Assembly (NCBI GenBank): GCA_963763015.1
Contig: CAVXML010000011.1
Location: forward strand, 248,001 to 312,000
DNA from: Fodinibacter sp963763015
Lineage (GTDB): Bacteria; Actinomycetota; Actinomycetes; Actinomycetales; Dermatophilaceae
Reading direction: 5' to 3'
Length of the DNA stretch: 64,000 bases
Shown piece after piece: positions 1 through 8,017 of this stretch. The notes under the pieces are model-generated. The model did not search any database, was not told the origin of the DNA, and saw only the letters and a list, made by a program, of their open reading frames with translations. The translations under genes and the position numbers were made by a program. Position 1 is the first letter of the stretch; every line of letters begins with the position of its first letter.

Positions 1-2
1 AG

Positions 3-653
3 GGGGTCGACGAGGCCCACCTCGAGGCGGCACAGAAGAAGGGCGCCCGCTACCACGTCGAGTGGGTCGACATCGACGACCCGGACCCGACCTTCCCGTA
101 CGTGCCCGGAGAGGACGCGCCCACCACGAACGACGAGGCTCTCACGTACGTCGGCGACCAGGGGCGGGCGCAGGGTGCCGCGGGCTTCTCGCGGCTCGAG
201 GGCACGATCTTCGACAACGGCGTCGTCTACTTCACCTCCACCCAGGGCGGTGGCGCCCCGATGAGCGGTCCCAACACCATCGGCGGGTACGGCAACGGTT
301 ACGGGCAAGTGTGGGGGTACGACACCCGCTCCGAGACGCTGTTCCTCGTCTACCAGTCGCCGAGCCGGGCGGTCCTCGACTTCCCCGACAACATCACCAC
401 GAGCGCCCGAGGCACGCTGATCCTCTGCGAGGACAACACGGAGGACAACTACATCCGCGGCCTCTCACGTGGTGGGCAGCTCTGGGACATCGCCCTCAAC
501 CGACTTCGGAGCAGCACCGGCGCGGACCGCAGCAACGACGAGTTCGCCGGCTCCACCTTCAGCCCCGACGGCCACACGCTGTTCGTGAACATCCAGGCGA
601 GCCGCGGCCTGTCGTTCGCGATCTGGGGGCGGTGGGAGCGGATCGGCGTCTGA
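3..653 (+). CDS. PhoX-family (DUF839) alkaline phosphatase, C-terminal part
   Basis: The reading frame is open from the first bases, so the 5' part lies outside the window; 216 residues remain. The tail EFAGSTFSPDGHTLFVNIQ followed by an FAIWG-W ending is the typical end of PhoX/DUF839 proteins, and the stretch with VLDFPDNITTSARG and LILCEDN matches the family's C-terminal beta-propeller blades. PhoX enzymes are usually Tat-exported, calcium/iron-dependent phosphatases that release phosphate from organic esters outside the membrane; the Tat signal would be in the missing part. The gene converges on an IclR regulator and ends in a shared inverted repeat. Family assignment is firm; substrate is inferred from the family only. 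Confidence 0.85.
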   Translation, partial: GVDEAHLEAAQKKGARYHVEWVDIDDPDPTFPYVPGEDAPTTNDEALTYVGDQGRAQGAAGFSRLEGTIFDNGVVYFTSTQGGGAPMSGPNTIGGYGNGYGQVWGYDTRSETLFLVYQSPSRAVLDFPDNITTSARGTLILCEDNTEDNYIRGLSRGGQLWDIALNRLRSSTGADRSNDEFAGSTFSPDGHTLFVNIQASRGLSFAIWGRWERIGV

Positions 654-675
654 GCCCTCGCCCGGCGTCGGGAGG

Positions 676-718
676 AGGGAACACGCCGTGCGAGCCGAGA
701 GGTGGCGGCGTGTTCCCT
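676..718. terminator. Bidirectional terminator-like hairpin
   Basis: A perfect 13-base inverted repeat (AGGGAACACGCCG at 676-688, its complement at 706-718) with a 17-base loop lies between the converging phoX-type and iclR genes. Its right arm runs into the iclR stop codon. There is no U-run, as is common for actinobacterial terminators. Confidence 0.65.
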
Positions 719-1499
719 ACTGTCGTCCCCGGGGTCGGCCCGTGGCGCGGCCCAGCCGAGCGCTGAGGGCGGCGGCAGCCGCTCGCACGGCGGCAACGAG
801 CCGGGCCGTGGCCTCGCCGTCGACGTCCGCCTCGGGATAGGTGACGGCGACCCCGGCCACCGGGTAGTCGTTGTGGTCGAGCACCGCGACGGCAACCGAG
901 CCCAGCCCGACCGTGACCAGGCCGTCCTCGACTGCGTGCCCGCGCTGGCGCACCGCCTGGAGCTGGGCGCGCAGCTGGGTCGTCGAGGTCGGGCCGTGGC
1001 CGTCGCGCTGCACGAGGGCCGTGCGGTCGGGGTAGAGGGCCCGCACCTGGGCGGGGGGAAGGGCAGCCAGCATCGCGAGGCCGGATGCCGTGAGCACCGC
1101 GGGCAGCCGCACCCCCACCTCCGTGACCAGGTGCGGCCGTCCGGGGGCACGCTGCTCGATCACGTAGAGGACGTCACGGCCGTGGAGGACCGCCAGGTGC
1201 GCGTTGTGGCCCGTCGCGTCGGCGAGCCGGTCCATGACCCCGCGGGCCATCCGTTCCAGCGGCGCCTGTCGCTGGTAGGCCGAACCCAGCTCGTAGGCCG
1301 CCAGGCCCAGGCCGTAGCGGCGTTCCTCGGGGAGGTGGCGCACGTAGCCGCGGTCGACGAGAACCCCGAGCAGGTGGTAGACGCTGGAACGTGGGAGGCC
1401 GAGGTCGCGAGCGATGGCTGCGGCCGGCACCGGCTCGCCGCGGTGGGCGAGCAGGCTGAGCACGTCGAGCGCATGCCGAGCCGCCGGTGCGTTCGCCAT
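717..1499 (-). CDS. IclR-family transcriptional regulator
   Basis: The 260-residue protein has an N-terminal winged helix-turn-helix (IARDLGLPRSSVYHLLGVL, about residues 29-47) and a C-terminal IclR effector domain ending with the AVAVLDHNDYPVAGVAVTYP core. Length is standard. It starts two bases after the stop of the response regulator, so it is probably the last gene of a kinase-regulator-IclR operon. Two targets are plausible: the facing tct operon, or the hut genes 6.5 kb away, because a HutR of IclR type controls hut genes in Corynebacterium. The palindromes before both hut units fit the second idea. Effector unknown. Confidence 0.88.
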   Translation of the reverse strand: MANAPAARHALDVLSLLAHRGEPVPAAAIARDLGLPRSSVYHLLGVLVDRGYVRHLPEERRYGLGLAAYELGSAYQRQAPLERMARGVMDRLADATGHNAHLAVLHGRDVLYVIEQRAPGRPHLVTEVGVRLPAVLTASGLAMLAALPPAQVRALYPDRTALVQRDGHGPTSTTQLRAQLQAVRQRGHAVEDGLVTVGLGSVAVAVLDHNDYPVAGVAVTYPEADVDGEATARLVAAVRAAAAALSARLGRATGRPRGRQ

Positions 1500-1501
1500 G
1501 G

Positions 1502-2179
1502 TCAGCCGACCCAGCGGTAGCGCCGCTCGGGGCGGCCGGTCGAGCCGTACTTCAGCCGTACGTCGGCCCGGTCCGTGGTGACGAGGTGTTCGAGGTAACG
1601 GCGGGCGCTCACCCTCGACAGCCCGACGGCCTCGGCGACCTCCGTTGCCGACAGTGCCGTCTCCGCCGCGCGCAGGGCTCCCTCGACGAGGCGGGCCGTC
1701 TCCGCGCTCATCCCCTTGGGCAACGGCGCGGGAGGGCCGGCGCCGCGGGAGGCACCGACGAAGACACGGTCGACGTCGTCCTGTCCGTGGACCTCCGTGC
1801 GGTCGAGCAGGTGGCGCTGGGCTGCATACCGGTGCAGCCGCTCCTCGAGGTCCGGGAAGCTGAAGGGCTTGAGGAGGTAGTCCACCACACCGAGCCGCAC
1901 GGCGGAGCGGACCGACTCGCTCTCCCTGGCCGCCGTGATGACGATCGCGTCGCAGGGGTTCGGGCCGGAGCGCAGGTCCGCCAGCAGGTCGAGCCCGAAC
2001 CGGTCGGGCAGGTAGAGGTCGAGGAGGAGCAGGTCCGGGACGAGCCGGGCCACCGCCTCGGCAGCCTCCGCCCCGGAGTGCGCCACCCCGACGACCTCGA
2101 AGCCCTCGACGCGGTCGACGAACCCCACATGGATGCGGGCCACCATGAAGTCGTCGTCGACGACCACCACGCGGATCAC
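1502..2179 (-). CDS. CitB/DcuR-type response regulator
   Basis: A GTG start at 2179 gives 225 residues and a GTGA overlap with the kinase stop, which is why it is preferred over an upstream in-frame start at 2293. The receiver domain shows the acidic pocket (VVVVDDD, residues 4-10), phospho-acceptor Asp54 in LLLLDLYLPD, and the lysine in LLKPF. The C-terminal helix-turn-helix (SATEVAEAVGLSRVSARRYL) is that of the CitB/DcuR/DpiA group, which switch on uptake and use of citrate or C4-dicarboxylates. Position opposite tctCBA supports a role in controlling that transporter. Confidence 0.9.
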   Translation of the reverse strand: MIRVVVVDDDFMVARIHVGFVDRVEGFEVVGVAHSGAEAAEAVARLVPDLLLLDLYLPDRFGLDLLADLRSGPNPCDAIVITAARESESVRSAVRLGVVDYLLKPFSFPDLEERLHRYAAQRHLLDRTEVHGQDDVDRVFVGASRGAGPPAPLPKGMSAETARLVEGALRAAETALSATEVAEAVGLSRVSARRYLEHLVTTDRADVRLKYGSTGRPERRYRWVG

Positions 2180-3874
2180 GGGAGCACCTCCATCGGCACG
2201 GCCTCTGCGACGGCGGAGACGCCCAGGCGCGCGACGAAGGAGGTCACGCCGCCGTCGCGCTCGACGTGGATCTCGCCGCCACGGCGTCGGCACACGAGCC
2301 GGGTGAGCGCCAGACCGACCCCGTGCTGGGTCGGGTCGACGAGCTTGCTCGTGACCCCGTGCTCGAACACCGTCGGCAGGAGGTGGTCCGGGATGCCGGG
2401 GCCCGAGTCGGACACGACGACCTCGAGGGTGCTCGCGTCCTGGCGGACCAGGACCCGCACCCAGGGCTGGACGGCGTCTCCCCGAGGCGCGTGCTCGAGG
2501 GCGTTGTCGACGAGGTTGCCGACCACGGTTGCGACGTCGGCCGCGTCCGCCGGCTCGAGGCGCTCCAGCCGGGTCTCCTCGCTGATCGTCAGCTCGACCT
2601 TGCGCTCGTTCGCGGTCGCGACCTTCGCCATGAGGAGGGAGGCGATGGTGGGGTCGCGCACCAGCGCGTTGAGGGTGAGGTCGAGGGCGTGACGGCGCTC
2701 GCTGAGTGCGTCGACATAGCGGACCACCTCCTCGAGCTCCCCGATCTGGATCAGCCCGCTGATCGTGTGCAGCTGGTTGGCGAACTCGTGGGCCTGCGCC
2801 CTCAGCACGTGCGCGGTGGACCTGAACGACCCGATCTCGCGTTCCAGGTCGGCCAGGGCCGTGCGGTCCCGCATCGTCGTGACAGTGCCCAGCACCCGGC
2901 CACCACTGACGACGCGCATCGTGCTCATGACGAGCACCCGGCCGCGCCGGATGACGACCTCGTCGCGCGCGGCGGTGACGTGGTCGTCGGGGTCCTTGGG
3001 ATCGGGGTTCTCACCGACGAGCACCTCGCGCAGGCGGCCCTCGATCCGGAGGTCGTCGATCGACGTCCCGATGGCGTGCTCCGGCAGGTCGAGGAGCTGT
3101 CGGGCCACCTCGTTGACCAAGGTGATGCGGTGCTGCGGGTCGAGGGCGACGACCCCCTCGGCGATCCCACGGAGCATCGCCTCCCGGTGCTCTGCCAGCC
3201 CGGCGATCTCGCGCGGCTCCATCCCGCGGGTCTGCCGCTTGATCCGTCGGGAGAGGAGCCACGAGCCGCCGAGCCCGACGACGAGGGCGATGCCGAGGTA
3301 GGTGAGGAGGTAGGAGGACGTGCTCAGGAGCCGCTCCCACGTCGACGGCACCCGCTCGGCCACCATCGCCGTCCCGAGGTGGGCGCCCACGGCATCCTCC
3401 GAGGCGCCGAGGACCGGCACCTGGGAGACGAGGTGGTCGACCCCGTCGAGCTCGAGGGTGCCGGACCAGCTGGCGCCTGCCTCGACGCGTGGGTCGGCCG
3501 AGCGGCATCGCCCGACCCTCCAGCGAGGGGTCGGTCGACACGCGCACGTCGAGATCGGGGTCGGCGAAGCTCACCGAGGTCACCGAGGACTGGGTGACCA
3601 GGCTCTGAGCGAGGGTGGCCAGGCCGGTGCGTGCCTCGGGGAGGGACAGGTTCGACCGCACGAGCGGGTTCACCGCCACCTGCTCGGCCAGGCCCGCGAC
3701 GCGCCTCCCCTCGACGCGCTCGAAGGTCGCCTGTGACTGCGCGAGGGAGACCCCGGCAACGGCCAGGAGCGCCACGACGATGATCCCGAGCTGGAGGGTG
3801 AAGAGCTGCCCTGCCAGCGTCGGTCGACGTCTCCGCAGCCTGACCACTATGAACTCAACCTTCTCTGCCACCAC
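2176..3874 (-). pseudogene. CitA/DcuS-type sensor histidine kinase, frame interrupted by one base
   Basis: The first ~130 codons (GTG at 3874) encode a membrane helix (LGIIVVALLAVAG) and the start of an extracytoplasmic sensor domain; the rest, in another frame, encodes its end, a second membrane helix (YLLTYLGIALVVGLGGSWLL), a PAS domain, the HEFANQLHTISGL phosphorylation box, and an ATPase with NALEHA, DSGPGIP and GVGLAL motifs. The frames meet at 3496-3499. Removing one base from the GGCC there gives a continuous MPLGDPRVEAGASW and a normal 565-residue kinase. All catalytic parts are intact, so this may be a sequencing error rather than decay. It overlaps the response-regulator gene by four bases. 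Confidence 0.85.
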
Positions 3875-3929
3875 AAGCGCGACAGCGGCCCCGTCGCGAC
3901 CTCACGATCATGACGTTCGAGTCCTCCAC

Positions 3930-4961
3930 ATGAAAGCGATCTCACCCATGAGACTTCACCGCATCGCCCTCGGGGCGGTCCTCGCGGCAACGCTCGCCGT
4001 CACCGGCTGCGGGGCCACGAAGGACCAGGGCTCCACCGACTCCACGGCGTCGGCGACCGGCGGGGGCGCCCCCGCATCCGGGCTCCAGTACATGGTTCCC
4101 AACGCCCCCGGCGGCGGCTACGACACCACCGCCCGCGCTGCCGCCCAGGTGATGGAGAAGGAGGGCATCACCGAGACGGTGCAGGTCTTCAACCTCCCCG
4201 GGGCGGGTGGAACCGTGGGCCTCCAGCGCGTCGTCAACGAGGAGGGCAACGGCAAGCTCGCGATGCAGATGGGTCTCGGCGTCGTCGGCGCCGCCTACAC
4301 GCAGAAGTCGCAGGCCTCCCTCGGCGACACCACGCCGATCGCCAAGCTCATCGAGGAGGCGGGCGCGATCGTCGTGCCCAAGGACTCCCCGTACACCGAC
4401 ATCACCCAGCTCGTCGAGGCGTGGAAGAAGGACCCGAAGTCCGTCACCGTCGGCGGCGGGTCCTCACCGGGCGGCCCGGACCACCTCCTCCCGATGCAGC
4501 TGGCCCAGGCCGTCGGCATCGACCCCAAGACGGTCAGCTTCGTCTCCTACGACGGCGGCGGCGAGCTGCTCCCGGCGCTGCTGGGCAACAAGATCGCCTT
4601 CGGCGCGAGCGGGTTCGGCGAGTTCCTCGACCAGGTCGAGGCCGGTGACGTCCGCGTCCTCGCGGTCACCAGCGCCGAGCGCGTCGACGCCCTCAAGGAC
4701 GTCCCGACGCTCAAGGAGAGTGGCATCGACCTCGAGTTCACCAACTGGCGCGGCGTCGTCGCCCCTCCCGGCATCTCCGAGGAGGACAAGGCCGTCTGGA
4801 TCGACGCCTTCACCCGCATGCACGAGAGCGAGGCGTGGAAGGCCGAGCTCCAGAAGCGCGGCTGGGTCGACGCCTTCGCCACCGGCGAGGAGTTCGGGAC
4901 CTTCCTCAAGGAGCAGGACACCGAGGTCGCCGAGATCCTGAAGACGCTCGGCCTGGCATGA
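3930..4961 (+). CDS. tctC: TctC-type tricarboxylate-binding lipoprotein
   Basis: A 343-residue solute receptor of the tripartite tricarboxylate transporter (TTT) family. The ATG at 3930 gives a signal peptide with lipobox LAVTGC (Cys27), anchoring the protein outside the membrane; ATG 3948 is an equally possible start. The mature protein carries YMVPNAPGGGYDTTAR, the binding loop of TctC/Bug receptors, and the GAGGTVGLQRV motif. It is the first gene of a tightly packed operon and lies 55 bases from the divergent two-component genes; the gap contains GCGAC-N9-GTCGC (3879-3897), a possible operator. Ligand not predictable: the family takes citrate, tricarballylate and many other carboxylates. 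Confidence 0.93.
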   Translation: MKAISPMRLHRIALGAVLAATLAVTGCGATKDQGSTDSTASATGGGAPASGLQYMVPNAPGGGYDTTARAAAQVMEKEGITETVQVFNLPGAGGTVGLQRVVNEEGNGKLAMQMGLGVVGAAYTQKSQASLGDTTPIAKLIEEAGAIVVPKDSPYTDITQLVEAWKKDPKSVTVGGGSSPGGPDHLLPMQLAQAVGIDPKTVSFVSYDGGGELLPALLGNKIAFGASGFGEFLDQVEAGDVRVLAVTSAERVDALKDVPTLKESGIDLEFTNWRGVVAPPGISEEDKAVWIDAFTRMHESEAWKAELQKRGWVDAFATGEEFGTFLKEQDTEVAEILKTLGLA

Positions 4962-5473
4962 GCACCGTGGCCGCGTCGGCCCCCGGTCGGGTCAGGGACC
5001 GCGCACAGTACGGCGTGTGCGCGGCCCTGGCCCTGCTCGGGCTGGTCGTGATCTGGGATGCGACGCAGATCGGCGCCGCGACGAGCAGCAACGACCCGGT
5101 GGGGCCCAAGGCACTGCCCTTCGTCGTCGGGGCCGCACTCCTCCTCATCTCCGGGCTCTACGCGCTGGACGTGTTCCGTGGCGGCGTGGGGGAGCAGGAG
5201 GCGGGCGAGGACGTCGAGCTCGGCCACCCGGCCGACTGGAGGACGGTGGGGATGCTGGCCGCTGCCTTTCTCCTCAACGCCCTCCTCATCGAACCGCTCG
5301 GCTGGGTCATCAGTGGCGCCCTCCTGTTCGCCCTCGCGGCGTTCGCCCTGGGCAACCGCCACCACATCCGTGGCCTGGCGATCGGCACCGCCCTCTCGCT
5401 CGCCACGTTCTACGCGTTCGCGATCGGGCTCGGCGTGAACCTGCCCGCCGGCATCCTGCAAGGAATCCTGTGA
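4958..5473 (+). CDS. tctB: TctB-type small membrane subunit of TTT transporter
   Basis: The ATG at 4958 overlaps the tctC stop (ATGA) and gives 171 residues with four predicted membrane helices, the usual TctB size and topology. The conserved DPVGPKALPFVVG stretch before helix 2 and the helix pair around LIEPLGWVISGALLFALAAFAL are typical. TctB pairs with TctA in the membrane and is needed for transport, though its exact role is poorly known. Confidence 0.9.
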   Translation: MSTVAASAPGRVRDRAQYGVCAALALLGLVVIWDATQIGAATSSNDPVGPKALPFVVGAALLLISGLYALDVFRGGVGEQEAGEDVELGHPADWRTVGMLAAAFLLNALLIEPLGWVISGALLFALAAFALGNRHHIRGLAIGTALSLATFYAFAIGLGVNLPAGILQGIL

Positions 5474-7056
5474 TGGACAACCTCTCTGCGCTCCTCGGCG
5501 GCTTCGCCGACGTCATCACCCCGGTCAACCTGCTCGTCGCGCTGCTGGGGGTCATCGTCGGCACCGCGGTCGGTGTCCTTCCGGGCATCGGCCCCGCGAT
5601 GACCGTGGCGCTCCTCCTGCCCATCACGTACGGGCTGCCCGTCGAGCAGTCGCTCATCCTCTTCGCGGGCATCTTCTACGGCGGGATGTACGGAGGCTCG
5701 ACGACCTCGATCCTGCTCAACACCCCGGGTGAGTCCGCCTCGGTCGTCACGGCCCTGGAGGGCAACAAGATGGCCAAGACGGGGCGGGCGGCCCAGGCCC
5801 TGGCGACCTCCGCCATCGGCTCGTTCGTCGCCGGCACGATCGGGACGATGCTCATCGTGCTCGTGATGCCGCAGGTGGTCGACTTCGCGATCACCCTCGG
5901 CTCGCCGGAGTTCCTCGCGATCATCCTCGTGGCCTTCGTGGGCACGGCGGCCATCCTCGGGTCCTCGCGGGTCCGGGGGTTCGCGGCCCTGCTCGTCGGC
6001 ATCACGCTGGGGCTCGTGGGCACCGACTTCGTCACCGGCCAGCAGCGACTGACCTTCGGCAGCCCCTTCCTCGCCGACAACATCGACGTCGTCGTGATCG
6101 CGGTGGGCATCTTCGCCGTCGGCGAGGCCCTGTGGGTCGCTGCTCACCTCCGCCGGAAGGCCGCGAGCGTCATCCCGGTGGGTCGGCCCTGGCTGTCGAG
6201 GCAGGACTGGGGACGGTCATGGAAGCCCTGGCTTCGGGGGACGGCCCTCGGCTTCCCGTTCGGTGCGATCCCGGCCGGCGGCGCGGAGATCCCGACCTTC
6301 CTGTCGTACCTGACCGAGCGACGGCTGTCCAAGCACCCGGAGGAGTTCGGCAAGGGCGCCATCGAGGGCGTCGCCGGCCCCGAGGCCGCCAACAACGCCT
6401 CGGCCGCGGGCACCATGGTCCCGCTCCTGGCGCTGGGGCTGCCGACGAACGCGACCGCCGCCATCATCATCGCGGCGTTCATGAGCTACGGGATCGAGCC
6501 CGGTCCGCTCCTGCTCACCAAGCAGCCGGACCTCGTGTGGATGCTCATCGCGAGCCTGTTCATCGGCAACTTCTTCCTCCTCGTCCTCAACCTGCCGCTG
6601 GCGCCGACCTGGGCCAAGCTGCTCCGCATCCCGCGCCCCTACCTCTACGCGGGGATCCTCTTCTTCGCGTCGATGGGTGCGTATGCCGTGCAGGGGCAGC
6701 CGTTCGACCTGTACCTCCTGCTCGTGCTGGGGTTCCTCGGCTTCGCCATGCGGCGGTTCGGCCTGCCGGTCCTGCCCCTCATCGTCGGCGCCATCCTCGG
6801 ACCGCTGTTCGAGCGGCACCTGCGCCGGTCGCTGCAGACCTCCGGCGGCGACATCTCCGGGCTCGTCGGAGGCCCGGTCGCGTGGGTCTGCTACGGGATC
6901 GTCATCGTCGTGCTGCTGTGGCCGCTCGTCGCCCGGCTGCGCCGGCTGCGCAACCGCGGCACGGGTGACGACGACCGCCACGACGGTGACGACGACACAC
7001 CCTCCGGGCCGGTGTCGACCGCCACCGTCCACACCTGGGAAGGACCCGGATCATGA
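5473..7056 (+). CDS. tctA: TctA-type large permease of TTT transporter
   Basis: A 527-residue, roughly twelve-helix permease. It starts inside the tctB stop (TGATG). The N-terminal GTAVGVLPGIGPAMTVALLL and the later IPAGGAEIPTFLSYL and EGVAGPEAANNASAAG segments are TctA signatures. Transport is expected to be driven by the ion gradient, with TctC delivering substrate. The C-terminus ends in an unusual hydrophilic tail rich in Asp and His (GDDDRHDGDDD). It overlaps the next gene by four bases. Confidence 0.94.
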   Translation: MDNLSALLGGFADVITPVNLLVALLGVIVGTAVGVLPGIGPAMTVALLLPITYGLPVEQSLILFAGIFYGGMYGGSTTSILLNTPGESASVVTALEGNKMAKTGRAAQALATSAIGSFVAGTIGTMLIVLVMPQVVDFAITLGSPEFLAIILVAFVGTAAILGSSRVRGFAALLVGITLGLVGTDFVTGQQRLTFGSPFLADNIDVVVIAVGIFAVGEALWVAAHLRRKAASVIPVGRPWLSRQDWGRSWKPWLRGTALGFPFGAIPAGGAEIPTFLSYLTERRLSKHPEEFGKGAIEGVAGPEAANNASAAGTMVPLLALGLPTNATAAIIIAAFMSYGIEPGPLLLTKQPDLVWMLIASLFIGNFFLLVLNLPLAPTWAKLLRIPRPYLYAGILFFASMGAYAVQGQPFDLYLLLVLGFLGFAMRRFGLPVLPLIVGAILGPLFERHLRRSLQTSGGDISGLVGGPVAWVCYGIVIVVLLWPLVARLRRLRNRGTGDDDRHDGDDDTPSGPVSTATVHTWEGPGS

Positions 7057-7451
7057 CCGTTCTCGTGGGGTACGTCCCCACCCCGCTGGGGGAGGCCACG
7101 CTGCGGGCCGGTGTCGCCGAGTCGCGGCGCCGCGCCGAGCCCCTGCTCGTGGTCAACATGTCGCGTGACGACGTGCTCGTCGACGCCCACCGCGCCGCGA
7201 CCGACGACCTCGACCGCGTCGAGCGTGACGTGACCGAGCTCGGCGTCGACGTCGAGGTCGTGCGCATCGAGCAGGGCAGCGACCCCGCCGACGCGCTGGT
7301 GCGGGTGGCATCGGACCGAAGCGTCTCCGTCGTCGTCATCGGGCTGCGCCACCGCACCCCTGTCGGGAAGCTCATCCTCGGCTCGGCGGCCCAACGGATC
7401 CTGCTGGAGGCCCGCTGCCCGGTGCTCGCGGTCAAGGAGGACACCGCATGA
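7053..7451 (+). CDS. Universal stress protein (UspA family)
   Basis: A 132-residue single Usp domain, overlapping tctA by ATGA. The ATP-binding signature is complete: VVIGLRHRTPVGKLILGS followed by PVLAVK at the end. UspA domains bind nucleotides and modulate partner proteins. Fusion or linkage of Usp genes to transporters is seen elsewhere; here the four-base overlaps on both sides suggest it works with the tct system, perhaps sensing energy state. This is inference from position. Confidence 0.9.
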   Translation: MTVLVGYVPTPLGEATLRAGVAESRRRAEPLLVVNMSRDDVLVDAHRAATDDLDRVERDVTELGVDVEVVRIEQGSDPADALVRVASDRSVSVVVIGLRHRTPVGKLILGSAAQRILLEARCPVLAVKEDTA

Positions 7452-7918
7452 GCGTCTCGACGGCCGACCTCTACGACGAGCACGGCGACGCCCTCCAGTC
7501 CTGTTCCGTGCAGTTCCGCCACTACGGCGGGAGGGTCGCCTTCGACGGGGTGGTCAGCACCGTGCGGTGCCACCGGGACAACGCCCTCGTCAAGGCGGCG
7601 CTGGCCGAGCCGGGGGCAGGTGGTGTGCTCGTCGTGGACGGAGGGGGCTCGCTCGAGTCGGCCCTCATGGGAGATCTCATCGCAGCGTCGGCCGTCGAGC
7701 ACGGCTGGGCCGGGGTCATCATCCACGGAGCGGTGCGCGACGTCGTCGCGCTTCGCGAGCTGCCCCTGGGCGCCCTGGCCCTGGGGTCCAACCCGCGGAA
7801 GAGCGCCAAGGCAGGCGCGGGGGAGCGTGACGTGCCGGTCTCGTTCGGTGGCGTGGACTTCGTTCCGGGCCAGCGGGTCTGGGCCGATGAGGACGGCATC
7901 CTGGTCACCCGTCCCTGA
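7448..7918 (+). CDS. RraA-like protein (HMG/CHA aldolase or oxaloacetate decarboxylase family)
   Basis: 156 residues, overlapping the Usp gene by four bases. The core GDLIAASAVEHGWAGVIIHG followed by AVRD matches the RraA fold; the Arg-Asp pair is the catalytic and magnesium site in 4-hydroxy-4-methyl-2-oxoglutarate aldolases and oxaloacetate decarboxylases of this family. The GVDFVPGQRVWADEDGI tail is typical. Many such genes are named regulator of RNase E activity A, but the presence of the catalytic Arg-Asp and the carboxylate-transport operon favour an enzyme that cleaves a hydroxy- or keto-diacid to pyruvate. Exact substrate unknown. Confidence 0.85.
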   Translation: MSVSTADLYDEHGDALQSCSVQFRHYGGRVAFDGVVSTVRCHRDNALVKAALAEPGAGGVLVVDGGGSLESALMGDLIAASAVEHGWAGVIIHGAVRDVVALRELPLGALALGSNPRKSAKAGAGERDVPVSFGGVDFVPGQRVWADEDGILVTRP

Positions 7919-7931
7919 TGGCCACTCATTC

Positions 7932-7958
7932 GACGCCTCGGTCCGACCGGCAGGCGTC
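7932..7958 (+). terminator. Terminator-like hairpin after the tct operon
   Basis: GACGCCT (7932-7938) pairs with AGGCGTC (7952-7958), enclosing a second short stem CGGT/ACCG. It lies 14 bases after the rraA-like stop and before hutH, so it probably separates the two transcription units. Confidence 0.5.
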
Positions 7959-7971
7959 TCACACCCGAGAC
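7956..7971. promoter_or_regulatory. Candidate hut operator, copy 1
   Basis: GTCTC-N6-GAGAC lies 46 bases before the hutH start. The same architecture, GTCTG-N6-GAGAC, occurs before the hut amidohydrolase gene at 12005-12020. The inner 14 bases (TCTN-N6-NAGA) have the same arm sequence and length as the HutR (IclR-type) site reported in Corynebacterium, as I recall it. The regulator is not shown by the sequence. Confidence 0.45.
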
Positions 7972-8017
7972 GGTACGGCGTCGGCAACCCGACCCGGCGT
8001 GACGTCCCAGGAGTCCA

